A stretch of 64,000 bases of DNA from Mangifera indica (Eukaryota > Streptophyta > Magnoliopsida > Sapindales > Anacardiaceae). The notes beneath the pieces were generated by a model, which had not been told where the DNA came from, did not search any database, and saw only the letters and a program-made list of their open reading frames with translations. Position 1 is the first letter of the stretch, and the number at the start of each line of letters is the position of its first letter. The position numbers and the translations under genes are program-made. The stretch covers positions 9,085,537 through 9,149,536 of the forward strand of contig NC_058155.1 of NCBI RefSeq assembly GCF_011075055.1. Reading direction: 5' to 3'. This document shows positions 35,085 through 46,985 of the stretch, one piece after another.

Positions 35085-38000
35085 ATGGCCGTAGGAGGTT
35101 TCGCAGTTGATGGATCCTCCAACTTTCATGGGAGGATTACAGCATCAGTGGTTATCACCTGCATCGTCGCTGCATCTAGTGGCCTCATTTTCGGTTTTGA
35201 CATCGGGATTTCAGGTCTGTTTAATTTCCTCGTCAGCTTATTTGTTTATCAATTTTTATTTCTCATAATCTGCCTGGTGCCATGAGAGTTTTAGATAAGT
35301 TTCTCTGAACTAATCAACCAAGCGATGCTTGGCGAAAGAAAATAGTTGACTTGTTCTAGAGAATGATAATATCCTTTCAAACGTTCTCCAGGAAGAATGA
35401 GTTGACAAGCATAACTAGGGCTTCAAGTAAAATCGACACTTTTAAATTTTAATCCATAAATTTAACGATAATGATTTGTGCTTCCTCATCATTGTAACAT
35501 ATCAGATTCTGTCCAAATTATTTGAAAACCCAAATGTTTCAGTACAAGGAAAATACACAATCTTTCAAACAAGTAATCTCACAAAGAAAACATATGAACT
35601 GGTATAACCCAGGATTTATTTTTGTAAAACAGGGAAACTCAGGAACTTTTGATCCAAAACTTATGAGACAGTAAGTTTTGAACAACTGAGGACTGAGTTT
35701 AAACTCTTTCATCTCAATAGTCAACTTTTAAAGTATATATATTTTTTGAAATTTATATCATTTGATGATAATGATTTGCTTGAAATATGTAATCCAACTC
35801 TTATCACTGACCCATAGAAAAATTAGATAGAGTTAAATTATGAATGATTAAGGAATACTGAAATATGAATAAAGTTTTCCATGGTGTTAAAAGTCAATGC
35901 ATGTATACATGGTGGTTTTCATTCAATAAAAGATAATAGAATTTTGTAATTGATTGAGTTTTGACATAATTGTATAACAAACAAAGTGTCATCCTTTTTC
36001 CATGACACTTATCAAGGGTTCCTTTATTTTTTCTTAGGGCAGTTGGCCAAAGTCTTTAGAAAAAAGTTTAGGTGAAATAGGACTTTTCATTCATGGGCGC
36101 CTCATGTCTTTTTGATTGATAGTTGACAATAAAAGAACTATTTGTTAATCTTTCATACTTCATTCTTATTTCTTCGTTAGCTTTTTTTTTCGGTTGTCAT
36201 TGTCGACAGCAACAATTAGGGTTTTGTATAATTTAATTTAAATCATAAAATCAAATTAAACTATTTAAAAATTATTATTAAAACAGTTTGGTTTGAGTTA
36301 AATATTTTTCAAGTAATTTTTTCAGTTTAGGTTATGGTTTGTATAATTTTCAAATTAAATTAAACTTTAAACCGTATTTTTTTATATATATATATAATTA
36401 TATTTGATAAAATCTTCTAATAAGTAACTAAGTGTATAATTTATTTTTTTTATATTTATTTTGTTATTTTTTTTACATATAAATTGTTCATATTTATTTT
36501 ATATGTTTATATTATGTTTTAGAAAATTATAATTCAATCAATTTTATTAAATAATATATATTTAGAAGTGCATGATTTTAATAGGTTCAAACCATAATCA
36601 AAACTAAACTAAATTGTATTTTTTTTAGTTTGGTTTAGTTTGATTTGAAAATTTTCTTAACTGTTCTTTCAGTTTGATTTTAAAAAAACTCTCAAACTAC
36701 ACCAAATCAAACTGTGTATATCCTTAACAACAATGTTTGATTCGATAGTGGTTATATCCTTCGCCGCATGCAAGTTTTATCACCTCAGTTTATGGGATGA
36801 TTATTAATGATTTGCGGAAATTTAATTGCTTCATTTCACTGTAATTATATGATTAATTGACTCTAAAAATAATAAAATTATATATATTCATTTTAAATAT
36901 GTAAAATATATACATATTTTATGTATATCATTAAGTAATTAATAATTTTAAATTAAAATTAAAATATCACATAATAATATATCACATATGTCAAATGAGT
37001 GGGTATACTTAATATTGCTTTGAAAATAGGCTTGTCGTCTTTTCTTTATCCAAATTTTTATCTTGAAGAATCTTTGTCACTCATCAGTTCGAAGTCAATT
37101 TCAAGCTTATAAGAATAATATGTTGATTAATGCAAATTTTTCTCTGGCTGAAACTAACACATTGCTTGCTGTTGATGGTCAACAATTAACAGGAGGTGTA
37201 ACGACAATGGCGCCATTTCTGCAGAAATTTTTCCCAGCAATATTGAGGAAAATGGCGGAGGCTAAAACGAATATATATTGTATGTATGACAGCCAGGTTT
37301 TAACACTATTCACATCTTCACTCTACATAGCCGGCTTAGCCTCATCTCTTGTGGCCAGCCGCCTGACAGCGGCAATCGGAAGGAGAAACATAATGTTGCT
37401 CGGTGGCATCACTTTCCTTGCTGGCGCTGGCATCAATGGTGGCTCCGAAAATATAGCCATGCTCATCTTAGGCCGCATCTTGCTTGGCTTTGGCGTCGGT
37501 TTCACTAATCAGGTGACAAGCTCTCTCACACTAATTCAATTTGTAATGTGCTTTGGTTTGTATAGCTTTTTCTGACAGCATTAAAAATGTTGTAATGAAG
37601 GCAACCCCGGTATACCTCGCCGAGGTGGCACCTTCAAAATGGCGTGGCGCCTTCAACACAGGCTTCCAGTTTTTCATAGGCATTGGTGTAGTGGTATCTA
37701 ATTGCATAAATTTTGGCACAGCAAGACTCAGCTGGGGCTGGCGCCTCTCACTGGGCCTTGCCGGAGTACCCGCTGCTATCATGATAATAGGAGCCCTCTT
37801 CATAACTGACAGCCCCAGCAGCTTCGTCGAACGAGGCAAAATCGAGAAAGCTCGGCGTTCTCTGCAGAAAGTTCGAGGGAAAGACGTTGATGTGGAAGCT
37901 GAGCTTGGTGATATCATGAAGTCAAGTGAAATTGCTAAATCTTCGTCTGACGAACCCTTTCTCACCATATTTGAGAGAAAATACAGACCTCACCTAGTTA

Positions 38001-39156
38001 TGGCAATTGCCATACCGTCATTTCAACAATTAACTGGCATTAACATTATTGCATTCTATGCTCCACAGCTCTTTCAATCAGTTGGATTTGGAAATGATTC
38101 AGCTTTAATAGCATCTATTATACTTGGAGTGGTTAATCTTGGCTCCATTCTTGTGTCGACTGGTGTGGTTGACCGCTATGGTCGAAGATCCTTGTTCCTG
38201 CTGGGCGGCGTTTTAATGTTTGTTTGTCAGGTGAGCATTTAATTATCTCATCATAACTTACCATAATCTTCTAAGATACCTTGGGCCAAGAGGGTTAAGG
38301 CCTCAATCTAAGCCCAATTTATGCTTCAAGAAGAATAGGCCTAGACGCCTAATTAATAAAGTGAAATGGACAAGGGGTTTATCTCCTCTGGAGGGTAACG
38401 AATCATGGAGGGTCCAAATACCTTAACCTTCAATTTTTTTTTATCCCCACTTTATTCTCGATATGAGAATCACAGAGAACTCTTATTTTCTTCCTGTGAA
38501 AAAAATCTGTCTGGGTGAAAAAATCTTCATACTCCTTCCTTTTCTTTTTGTTAGAAAAATAATAAAATATTTATTAAATATTATGATATATTTTTAATAA
38601 TTTCATGGATAAGAGTTTTAAAAATATATTGAAAAAGAGACGAACTAGAGAAAGGGCAGGCCGAAGGGAAAATATATTAATCCTCATCCCCACTCCCGGT
38701 CCTTATCCACCTTTTATAATCTTCTGATTTGGTGTGCAGATTGCAGTTTCTTTCGTGCTAGCGTATGCATCGGGTGTATCAGGCAACAAGGAAATAAGCA
38801 GGGGATATGCCATATTAGTGCTCGCACTAATGTGCACCTATGCTGCTGGTTTTGGTTGGTCCTGGGGTCCTCTAGCATGGCTCATTCCAAGTGAAATATT
38901 CCCCATTAAAATCAGAGCCACTGGCCAAAGCATAGCTGTTGCTATGAATTTCGCAGTAACGTTTGTGCTCTCGCAGACATTCTTGACCATGCTATGCCAC
39001 TTCAAATTCGCCACCTTCTTGTTCTACGCTGGTTGGATTGGCCTAATGACCTTTTTCATTGCATTTTTATTACCTGAGACAAAGGGGATTCCACTCGATT
39101 CAATGTATGCAGTGTGGGAAAAGCATTGGTTTTGGCGCCGATTTGTTAAAGACTAA
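35085..39156 (+). CDS. STP-family hexose/proton symporter, 498 aa
   Basis: Four exons: 35085-35214, 37193-37512, 37601-38230 and 38740-39156, closing in frame at 498 residues. The start MAVGGFAVDGSSNFHG is typical of STP/HEX6 carriers. Family signatures in order: FGFDIGISGG with the conserved proton-linked Asp, IYCMYDSQVLTLFTSSLYIA including the lid Cys, GRRNIMLLGG, QATPVYLAEVAPSKWRGAFN, FQQLTGINIIAFYAPQLFQS, DRYGRRSLFLLGG, WGPLAWLIPSEIFP, the second lid Cys in TMLCHFKFATFL, and PETKGIPLDSM. Such proteins import monosaccharides with protons at the plasma membrane through 12 helices. The usual PETPNSLIERG loop reads TDSPSSFVERG. Intron 1 (1,978 bases) carries a hAT-like element and a foldback repeat. 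Intron 2 is only 88 bases with a weak acceptor. A foldback repeat begins 13 bases after the stop. The broken relative lies at 26.7-28.3 kb. Confidence 0.92.
36217..36726. mobile_element. hAT-like MITE in STP intron 1, about 510 bp
   Basis: Begins TAGGGTTTTGTATAATTTAA and ends AAACTGTGTATATCCTTA, imperfect inverted ends of the same type as the 31.3 kb element, with AGTTTGGTTTAGTTTGATTT internally. Flanks GCAACAAT (36209-36216) and ACAACAAT (36727-36734) form an 8-bp duplication with one mismatch. No coding capacity. Confidence 0.6.
36862..37000. repeat. AT-rich foldback MITE-like repeat in STP intron 1
   Basis: Contains TCATTTTAAATATGTAAAAT, TATCATTAAGTAATTAATAA and ATCACATAATAATATATCAC, matching the dispersed foldback family, notably the copy after the STP stop codon. 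Confidence 0.45.
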
Positions 39157-39168
39157 ATCCGAAGCAAT

Positions 39169-39328
39169 AAAATTATATGTATTTATTTTAAATATATAAA
39201 TAAATATATATTGATATGTGTCATCAAGTAATTGGGTAATTTTGAATTAAAGATAAAATAACACCCATTTACATTATGATACAATTCAAATATATATTTA
39301 TTTATATACTTAAAATAGATACATATGA
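39169..39328. repeat. Foldback MITE-like repeat in the STP 3' UTR
   Basis: The outer arms TATGTATTTATTTTAAATAT and ATACTTAAAATAGATACATA are inverted copies. The core reads TCATCAAGTAATTGGGTAAT then GAATTAAAGATAAAATAA. It begins 13 bases after the stop codon, so it is probably transcribed in the STP mRNA. Confidence 0.6.
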
Positions 39329-39892
39329 GATTGCTCAGACCGATACGAACTCCAACTCTACATGATATTCACATGGTTTTAAATTCAATAAGTATTACAG
39401 TCAAATATATATGTATTTGTTCATAGCGGCTCTGATCTTTGTTTCTTGTTTTACCACACTGTATTATGTAATAATAATTGTTGATATTTCTTCCAACAGT
39501 TGTGCTGTGTTTGACTGAATATCCTGGAAATAATTAATGATCCCTCTTCTGTTGAACCGATGCAACATTGCATATTTTTCCGCAGTTCTTCAACCCCGTA
39601 ACCAGATTTATCAATGGAAAACTGAAAATATTATGTTTACGTAATGTTGAATTCCAAGCATTTATGGTGAAGCTCCAAAGAAGATGATGTGGGTTTCCCT
39701 TCCTCGTTAAAAAAGGACGGTTACCAAAACTCATTAATAATGGTGGAAGATGATGGTCCCAACTCAACCATACACACCTAACTTTAGGGTTCCCAACTGC
39801 ATTTAAACCAAAGTTTACGTGAAAAATATGTTAATTCAATTATGGATTTGCAATTGATGTAATCTCTTGAATGATCTTCTTCATTCTAGTAG
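39329..39892. other. STP 3' flank
   Basis: Matches the flank of the STP 3' remnant (about 27.87-28.32 kb) up to roughly 39.74 kb. No gene; the small minus-strand frame at 39534-39767 is not conserved in the other copy. Confidence 0.55.
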
Positions 39893-40667
39893 GGCCAAAA
39901 GACTTTTTCCCACCCAACATTTAGTGTAATTTCGAACTTCCACCCATAAGGTTTCAAAAACCTAAATATTTTCTCTTTTATTAAAATTATTTATTAGGGT
40001 TAAGAATAAAATCATTATTTTACAAAAAATTTTAAGAAACTAAAATTTTATCGTATTTTGGCCCTTTAGTTTAAAAACTAATAATTTTCTCTCCATCCAA
40101 AATTTGAAAAGTGACATTTCCTTTCTAGGGCTTTTTTCTCCTTCTTTGACGACCATTTACGTTCTTGTCATCCACCGGCCTTCCCACCCTCTTCTTCTCC
40201 AGCAGAAGATTGACATGTCCAAAATCATCCGGCCAACTTGCGACGAACCACACACGTCTTCATTCGACCATTTTCTTCAACTTGAGATGATTCTAGCTGA
40301 CGAAAATGGCATCTCCAGAATGGTGACAACAAAAATGGCCGCTAAAGACTAATGTTCAATGGGAGAAGAAGAGGGTGGGAAGGTCGGCCGATGGTGTAAA
40401 AGGAGTTTTGTTTGAGAAGGAGAAAAAAACCCCAAAAAAGAAATTATCACTTTTAAAACTTTGAATCAAATAAAATTATTAGTTTTAAAACTAAATAGGA
40501 TAATGCAATCAAAATTTAGTTTTTTTTGTTAAATAATGGTTTCACTCTTAACTTTAATAAAAAAATTTAATAAAAAGGTGAATATTTAGATTATTTAAAT
40601 TTTCAAAATTTTGTAGGCAAAAGTTTGCAATTAAACCAAACCTTGGATAGGAACAAGTCTTTTGGCC
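39893..40667. mobile_element. Non-autonomous Mutator-like element, copy 1 (775 bp)
   Basis: Terminal inverted repeats begin GGCCAAAAGACTTTTTCCCA and end CCTTGGATAGGAACAAGTCT plus TTTGGCC. Flanks TTCTAGTAG and TTCTAAAAA fit a 9-bp target duplication with two differences. The open frame inside (40104-40352) has no transposase resemblance. Related to the elements at 46.3 and 50.9 kb. Confidence 0.7.
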
Positions 40668-43019
40668 TTCTAAAAATCAGTACACACCTACAAATTTTGC
40701 TGCGAATTTGTTTGAGCGTTAGCAAATAAATTACAAGGCCTTCTTAGAATTAAATGCCGGGTCGATTTAGCAATGAAAAGACCTTGTACTCCCTTTTCCT
40801 TAATTTATGTAAATTTTATATTATTTATATGGATTCCCATGATTGAATTTGATTTTAATAATCCAAGTCTTAAAATGAATTGGCCATTTAAAACCAAAAT
40901 TAAATTAATATGAAGCTTTCGCTTTGACCTAAACTATTGTTAGGGTTTAGTGTAATAACATTGCACAGACTGAGTTGGCCCTTGGTTGGCTTCCATGTCT
41001 TTCTGCTTGTTTTTGGGTACGACACGAAGATTCCCCTGGTAGCTTCGTAAATAGTATTGTTGCTGATATTATCTTGTTTCCCCCTTCCTACATTTGTAGA
41101 GATAATAAGACAAGATAAACTTAAGTTGTTCTGTCATTTTGGTCTTTTTCCGTTTTATTATATATTTATTTTTTAAAATATATATATATATTTTATTAAT
41201 TAAGCAGTTTAGTTGGTGAATTTCAGGGCTTTAAATTCCACAAAAACCTAAATGCAACGCAAATGAGAATCATTTATAAATAGTAGTTGTTATTTCATTA
41301 ATGAAATACAGCACCCTAGTTTTCCAGGCGTTGGTAATTGACATTTACGTTTGACCAATCACTACGGCGATTAATTAAGTTGAAATTCAGATCATGTTTA
41401 TGATATTGCAAGAATTATTAATGGGGCCGAATACATACAATAAGAAAAAAAAATTGAATGCTGCATCTTAGCTTTTTTTTTTTTTTCCTTTTGATTTTTC
41501 GCTCGTTTGAATTCAACTATTATAAAATTAAGGGTAAGAAATATCTCATGCTGAAGCGAGGAATTGAAATTCAGCAATGTTGAAAAGTTTTTCATGGTCA
41601 AACTTCTGGAAATCACATTAAATGGATTATACAGGGCCTAATTACGTAAAATATAATACAACGATCAGTTACATCACCAACCTACGCGTTAATCTAAACT
41701 GCGACAGGAGCCTAGGCAATAAATTTGAACAGAGAAAGAGGGGAAATGAAATTACACGGTATAATATAATAAATAATAAAAAGTATATTATAAGTTATTA
41801 TAAAACTTATAAGTAAAAACGACATAAAATATATATATATATAGATTTAATACGGTATATCATTAATAATATATTTAAAAAATATGATAATATTAATTAT
41901 AATTTTAATATATTTTATAGATTTTCTTGTTAATAATTTAAATATAAAGTATCTAATTGACTATTAAATCTAATATAATATAATATATAATCAAGATTTA
42001 ATTCTCATAAAAAATTATCTAGAGATGTTAGGGATTTTGATGACAAAAAATTGGCTTTTTGTTTTACATAGTTATAATATTATAGTAATTAACTGAAAAT
42101 ACAAGAAATATTTTTGTACTTTAAAAAATTTATATAAAAAGGAAAAAACATAAAAAAAATATACGTTTAATATATTTTGAGTTCAAAAATTTGGAATAGT
42201 GTATTTAAAATGAGAATTAAACGTGAAAAATACGAATTAAACGTGAAAAATTTACGTTTTTACAAATTTGGAATAAAAGTTTTTTCACCTAAAAATAACA
42301 AAAGAGTCGAAACTTAACAATTCTCAGACACATGTAATCACCTTCAATCTTTATCTCCACTAGATACATGATAACAATCACAACATTATCAACTCTTATT
42401 TTATTAAGTTAATGCGATTGACTTCTTCTTTCTAAGTTACTAAATTGGATGAAATATGATCAAGGGTAAATTGCTTGTGTAATTTTCTCATTAAATCCTA
42501 CCTCTTGATCTTATAAATGAAAGATTGTTCAAAGGTGTAGGGGATCCGATTCAAAAACACTTTCGAAAAAACTGTTTTCGAGAGCACATATGTAATGTTT
42601 AATGGTTATTATGTCAAAATCAAATAGATATTATACTATCATAATTATAATCAATGAAATTATATATATATATATATATTTTTTTTTTATATAATTTTAG
42701 TATATAGATGATATATTATAATGTAATTTGATGGTTTTAAACAGATAAAATAATAATTAATCTCATTATGACATATTATTTATATAACTAAATTATATAC
42801 AAAAAAATATAGAAACATAATATTACTCAATTACATTACAACGTTTACTAACCATGAACGGTTACCTTTTTTCCCTCGAGAAAAATTAGCTTGTGTTACA
42901 TAATTAATCCATATTAACAAGTGACGTTCTTGTCGTTAATGTTCATATATGTGCATGATATTAAATTTTGAAAGCATTCTCAGGACTATAGAAGTAAAAC
43001 AGAGAGATGAATGGAGAAG
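40668..43019. other. AT-rich intergenic region
   Basis: No gene supported. A duplicated AATTAAACGTGAAAAAT word near 42.21-42.25 kb is a small local repeat, and a foldback repeat lies at 42.66-42.84 kb. Confidence 0.45.
42655..42835. repeat. AT-rich foldback MITE-like repeat with (TA)n
   Basis: A run of alternating T and A at 42660-42680 is followed by AGTATATAGATGATATATTA, AATTTGATGGTTTTAAACAG and an inverted half with CATTATGACATATTATTTAT. Confidence 0.45.
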
Positions 43020-43029
43020 AAAAGGTCGC

Positions 43030-43210
43030 ATAAATGAAGGCAAGGAGAGGTGGTTTGAAAGCATTTAAACACAAGGGAAGCAAGGCGATTCCAATACTCA
43101 TCTTTGAATTCAGCATTTAAGTGAATTCAAGATGAGTTAATGAAGGCAGGTGGACTACTTCCTTCAAACTTCATATTCTCTCTCAATGCTTTTAATGCCT
43201 TTGGCCCCTT
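43030..43210. other. Long imperfect hairpin
   Basis: A near-perfect stem pairs ACTCATCTTTGAATTCA (43096-43112) with TGAATTCAAGATGAGT (43122-43137) around a 9-base loop. Weaker pairing seems to extend outward: a left arm with GGTGGTTTGAAAGCATTTAA and a right arm with CTTCCTTCAAACTTCAT and AATGCTTTTAATGCC. Whether it is transcribed is unknown. It could be a young hairpin RNA gene or a small foldback element. Confidence 0.4.
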
Positions 43211-43239
43211 TTTAAGTTTCAACAAAATTACGTAGATAA

Positions 43240-43350
43240 TTTTTGCACACAAGTAATAATATATTATTATATGATTATATATTATTTTATATTTAATTTT
43301 TAATTATTTAATTATATAATGATACATTATTATGTATATATATGATACTA
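43240..43350. repeat. AT-rich foldback MITE-like repeat
   Basis: Core AATATATTATTATATGATTA followed by TTAATTATTTAATTATATAA and TGATACATTATTATGTATAT, matching the dispersed family. Confidence 0.5.
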
Positions 43351-44345
43351 TTCTTACCAATTATTTTATAAAAACACCCTTTATCGGAAAACAACTCCAT
43401 TTTCATCACACCTTAAAGTAATATTATCATGGAAGTTTAGATACCAAATTATATGACAAGAATGATTACTATTTTGATTGACCTAATTTATGAAGAATAT
43501 TACTAATTACCATATATATTGAGGGTCCATTAGTTTAAATAGGTAATTTGGGAAATGAAGTGCAAAAAAGAGAAAAATTTCCCTTTTCACAAAACAATTA
43601 AAAGAAACAAATGAGGGGCAGAAACAGAGAGTAATAAATTAGAGGAGATAAGACATTAGCTGTTTTATAACTGAGGGGTGTTCAGAGCTTTAAAAGCTTG
43701 AGTTATAGGAAGAGCTCTTGTCATGGGATAGATGTGGTTTATTGCATTGCATGTAGCTGAGGGCTGTTGAGAGCCTTAAAATTTTGTAGTAAGTTTTTCT
43801 CAGAGTGACCCAATTGTGGAAGTTGGAGTTATTACTAGGGCAACGATACTATATCTGCTTTTAAGTATATAATTAAGTATGTAGATAATATATCATTTAT
43901 GTATCTAATCGTAGATTCAAAATTGTGTTAAGAGATGGTATTGGCAATGAAGATCTTCAACTGTAAACACACTCTCAACAATTAATGAATCCTCCTACAC
44001 ATCTCCCTCTCTCTCTCTGCCTTTCCTCGGCTCTCACCGCCCCAATTAACTGCAATTTCATCATTCATAAAGTTCCATTGGCTACAAATTATTTTAATTA
44101 AAAACCCACATGTATAGATGAATCTTTGTGTGTGTATTTAATTTTGACCAAAACTCAGTCGGGTAAGGTTCACATCTAAGCCTTTAAGGTTGCAATCAAA
44201 TTTATGAAATCGGCTGGCCAACTTGGAATGCAGGTTAGGCTTACGTTCTAATCCCTTAATTTAATGAATTTAATGTAGTTCTACCTTAAATCTAATTTTC
44301 CCTGTAAGATTCTTCCTTTACTGTTGTTATGCGTGCCACTTGCCC

Positions 44346-44352
44346 TATATAA
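44346..44352 (+). promoter_or_regulatory. TATA box of the CFL1-like gene
   Basis: TATATAA lies 86 bases upstream of the ATG at 44438, a typical spacing for a short plant leader. It also argues against using the in-frame ATG at 44324, which would lie before the TATA box. Confidence 0.6.
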
Positions 44353-44437
44353 ACAACCACCAACGATCCACCATCTCCTCGCAGCCACAGTGACAGTAAT
44401 AACTCTCATCTTCTTCATCACATCGAAATCAACAAAT

Positions 44438-45125
44438 ATGGTTTCTTTCTTTCAAGCAGCTATATTTCCAGATACCAGATCAAAAACCAACGCTGAGTTT
44501 GATCATCTGTCAAAGCGGAAGAGGGAAGACGTCTTCGACAGGGAAGAAAGTTTCAATAAGCGATCAAAGCCAACCTTCGATATGGATCTCCACCTCGAGA
44601 CTCCATTGCCTTTGGAGTGGGAACGATGCTTGGATATTCAGGTATATTATATATAAACCTTCATTATGTACATCTGTATATTACTTACCATCATAAATTA
44701 ATCATTTTGATCTGCGGATGCAGTCGGGTCGGATTCATTTTTATAATACGAGAACCCATAAGACGACATCTGGGGATCCGAGGAAGAGCCCTGAGGTGCC
44801 AAGTCCCGGCAGTGATATCATGAGCTTAGAGCTTGAGCTAAACCTACCTTGCAACCCCAACAACAAAGAGCCTTTGGGTGATGATCTTTCTATTTATATC
44901 AGCGGAGAAAAGAAGAAATCGCCGGGAGTCTTACCACGTTGTCCGTCGTGGTTGGCATTCGAAAGGGACGATGAACAAGAAATGGTGGCGACGGCATGCA
45001 TGCGGTGCCACATGTTGGTGATGCTGTGCAAGTCGTCTCCTACATGCCCCAACTGCAAATTCATGCACCCGTCAGACCAAAGCTCGCCAAAGCTATTCAA
45101 GCATAAGCTTAACCTCTTGTGCTAG
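44438..45125 (+). CDS. CFL1-like WW-domain protein, 201 aa
   Basis: Two exons, 44438-44641 and 44724-45125, with a GT-AG intron of 82 bases, closing at 201 residues. The N-terminal part has a basic KRKRED patch. Then comes ETPLPLEWERCLDIQ spliced to SGRIHFYNTRTHKT and DPRK, which matches the single WW domain of plant CURLY FLAG LEAF 1 proteins. The second signature Trp of the WW fold is not present where expected, so proline-motif binding may be altered. The C-terminal half has SLELELNLP, an acidic-aliphatic stretch like an EAR motif, then CMRC and CPNC pairs about 16 residues apart that could bind zinc. CFL1 is known to interact with class-IV HD-Zip factors and affect cuticle development. 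The same role here is inferred only from family. Confidence 0.85.
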
Positions 45126-45604
45126 CTAGCCATAGCACAGTTTGTATGTTAATTTGGATGAAATGAAAAGCTAAAGTTTAATATTTTGCTTAGGAAGTTT
45201 GAATTTCATTAATCTTCAAAGAAAGTTAATAAGATTTCGAGCACCGAAGATGGGGCTCAACTGTTGAAATTAAACAGATTATATCTGATGGGGAAGTCAT
45301 GCATCTTCATTTTTAGCTCCTCTTTTCAGGTACTGCTCTTCCTCTTCCTATTCCTCTTCCTCGCACCATTAAAACCACGTCTCTGAAACTGTGCTTTCTG
45401 AACGTTGCCATGAGAGCAATATGGTCTGATGACCATGAATTGAGGAAAGCCCATTACCCAAGCTCTGTCTGTCTAGAAGCTCCAACAAAACAACAACTTT
45501 CAATGTGTTCTCTGGGAGAAAATTTAAACATTATAAGCCAACTACTAAAAGACCTGCCTTTGTTAAAGATCATTAGAGCAGAACCATAAAACTGAAATTA
45601 CTTT

Positions 45605-45619
45605 GTGTGTGTGTGTGTA
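45605..45619. repeat. (GT)n microsatellite
   Basis: A run of about seven GT units just after the TVDYVLY-coding piece of the CCR4-like locus. On the minus strand this reads as ACACAC and follows the last conserved codons. Confidence 0.8.
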
Positions 45620-46281
45620 TATGATACTTCTGTATAGTACGTAATCTACAGTTCCGTAGAATTCTGACGTAAACTTTGTGAACAAAGGCTCAAGATTCTC
45701 GCGGTCCATGTTATTCAATTGCTGTTCCTCAATTCCTTTTGCCCGAATTAGAGATGCATATGCACTTTTCTGCAATTTGTAAATCAACATTTTTCTCATT
45801 GGCAAGAAATATGATGAAAATGATAAAAGAGTAACAAAAACAAAACTGGATATATGCTATACATAAGGACCAGTGGCCCTGCATGTGGTCATCACAAATC
45901 AAATTCAGAGGACTTATAAATTAGTAACTCTCACTTGTGTAAGAGAAATGTATAATATTGGATTGGTTTGCATTTGTTGAAGAATGATCTTACCAGAACC
46001 GAATTTAGTTTTGGATGACTCACTGAATCCTTTACTTCGTCACGTCTAAGTAGAAGTTCATGAACAAAACTGTCGAGTTGAATCGTCGGGTCAGATCTTA
46101 ACTCAAAAAAAAAAAAAAAAAGCATACATGTAAATAACTCTAGATTGAAATCCACCCCCAATTTTCAAATTACCAGTGAATTGAGAGGCTTAATTCCGTA
46201 TATCCCTTTAAATCATCAAGACCAGCCTGCTTATGCTTTAAAGCTTGAAAAAAAAAGGAGTCCATTTCTTATTTGTATTTC

Positions 46282-46985
46282 GGCCAAACAACTATTTCCC
46301 ACCCAAGTTATGCTTTTCTGCAAATTCCCTCTGTTAACTTTGAAAAACTCATTTTCCTATTCATGGGCTGTTAAAAAAAAAACCAAATTGATGGATTCAA
46401 TGGTAAAATCGTCATTTTACCTGTAATATTAAAAATAAATTTAATTTTAATTTATTTTTTACCCACAAACCCTAACAACTAACAATTTTTTCTCAACCCA
46501 AATTTTCAAAAACAACGTTCCCCCCTAGGGTTTCCAAACTTTCGGATTGAATTTTTTGACAAAAACTGACGATCTCCTGGCGATGTCTCCTCTTTTCGAC
46601 CATGCAGTGTTTTTCCTTTCTAGGCATCGTCATCGATGAAGATGCGTTGTCTTCGTCGACGACGACCCCTTACAGAGTTAAAAGGGTACGACTGGAAGGA
46701 GGGGCCATCGGAGAGGGAGAGTAGGTGTTTGGAGATCGCCGGTCGTGGTTGAAAAAATTGGATCTAAAGGTTTGGAAACCCTAGGGGGGAAATGCAGTTT
46801 TTGAAAACTTAGGTTAGGGGAAACTTTAGTTTTTAAAGTTTAAGGGGGCAAAAAGAGATAAAATTTCAAGGGGTTAGGATTCCGTTAATTTTAACTGCTC
46901 ATGGGTGGGTATTTGATATTATCGAAGTTAATGAGGAGAAACTTGAGAATGCAACATACCTTGGGTGGGAAATAGTCTTTTGGCC
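46282..46985. mobile_element. Non-autonomous Mutator-like element, copy 2 (704 bp) inside the CCR4-like pseudogene
   Basis: The left end reads GGCCAAACAACTATTTCCCA and the right end reads TTGGGTGGGAAATAGTCTTT plus TGGCC, so the termini are inverted repeats of about 25 bases. Both flanks are TTGTATTTC (46273-46281 and 46986-46994), a perfect 9-bp target duplication, the length made by Mutator-superfamily transposases. The interior holds no transposase. Confidence 0.85.

Noticed and set aside
37531..37968. 145-codon minus-strand frame
   Set aside because: Antisense shadow of STP exon 3.
44324..44437. Longer start for the CFL1-like protein (MLCVPLALYKQ...)
   Set aside because: It lies at or before the TATA box and would not be in the mRNA. 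The hydrophobic stretch is a chance translation of promoter and leader.
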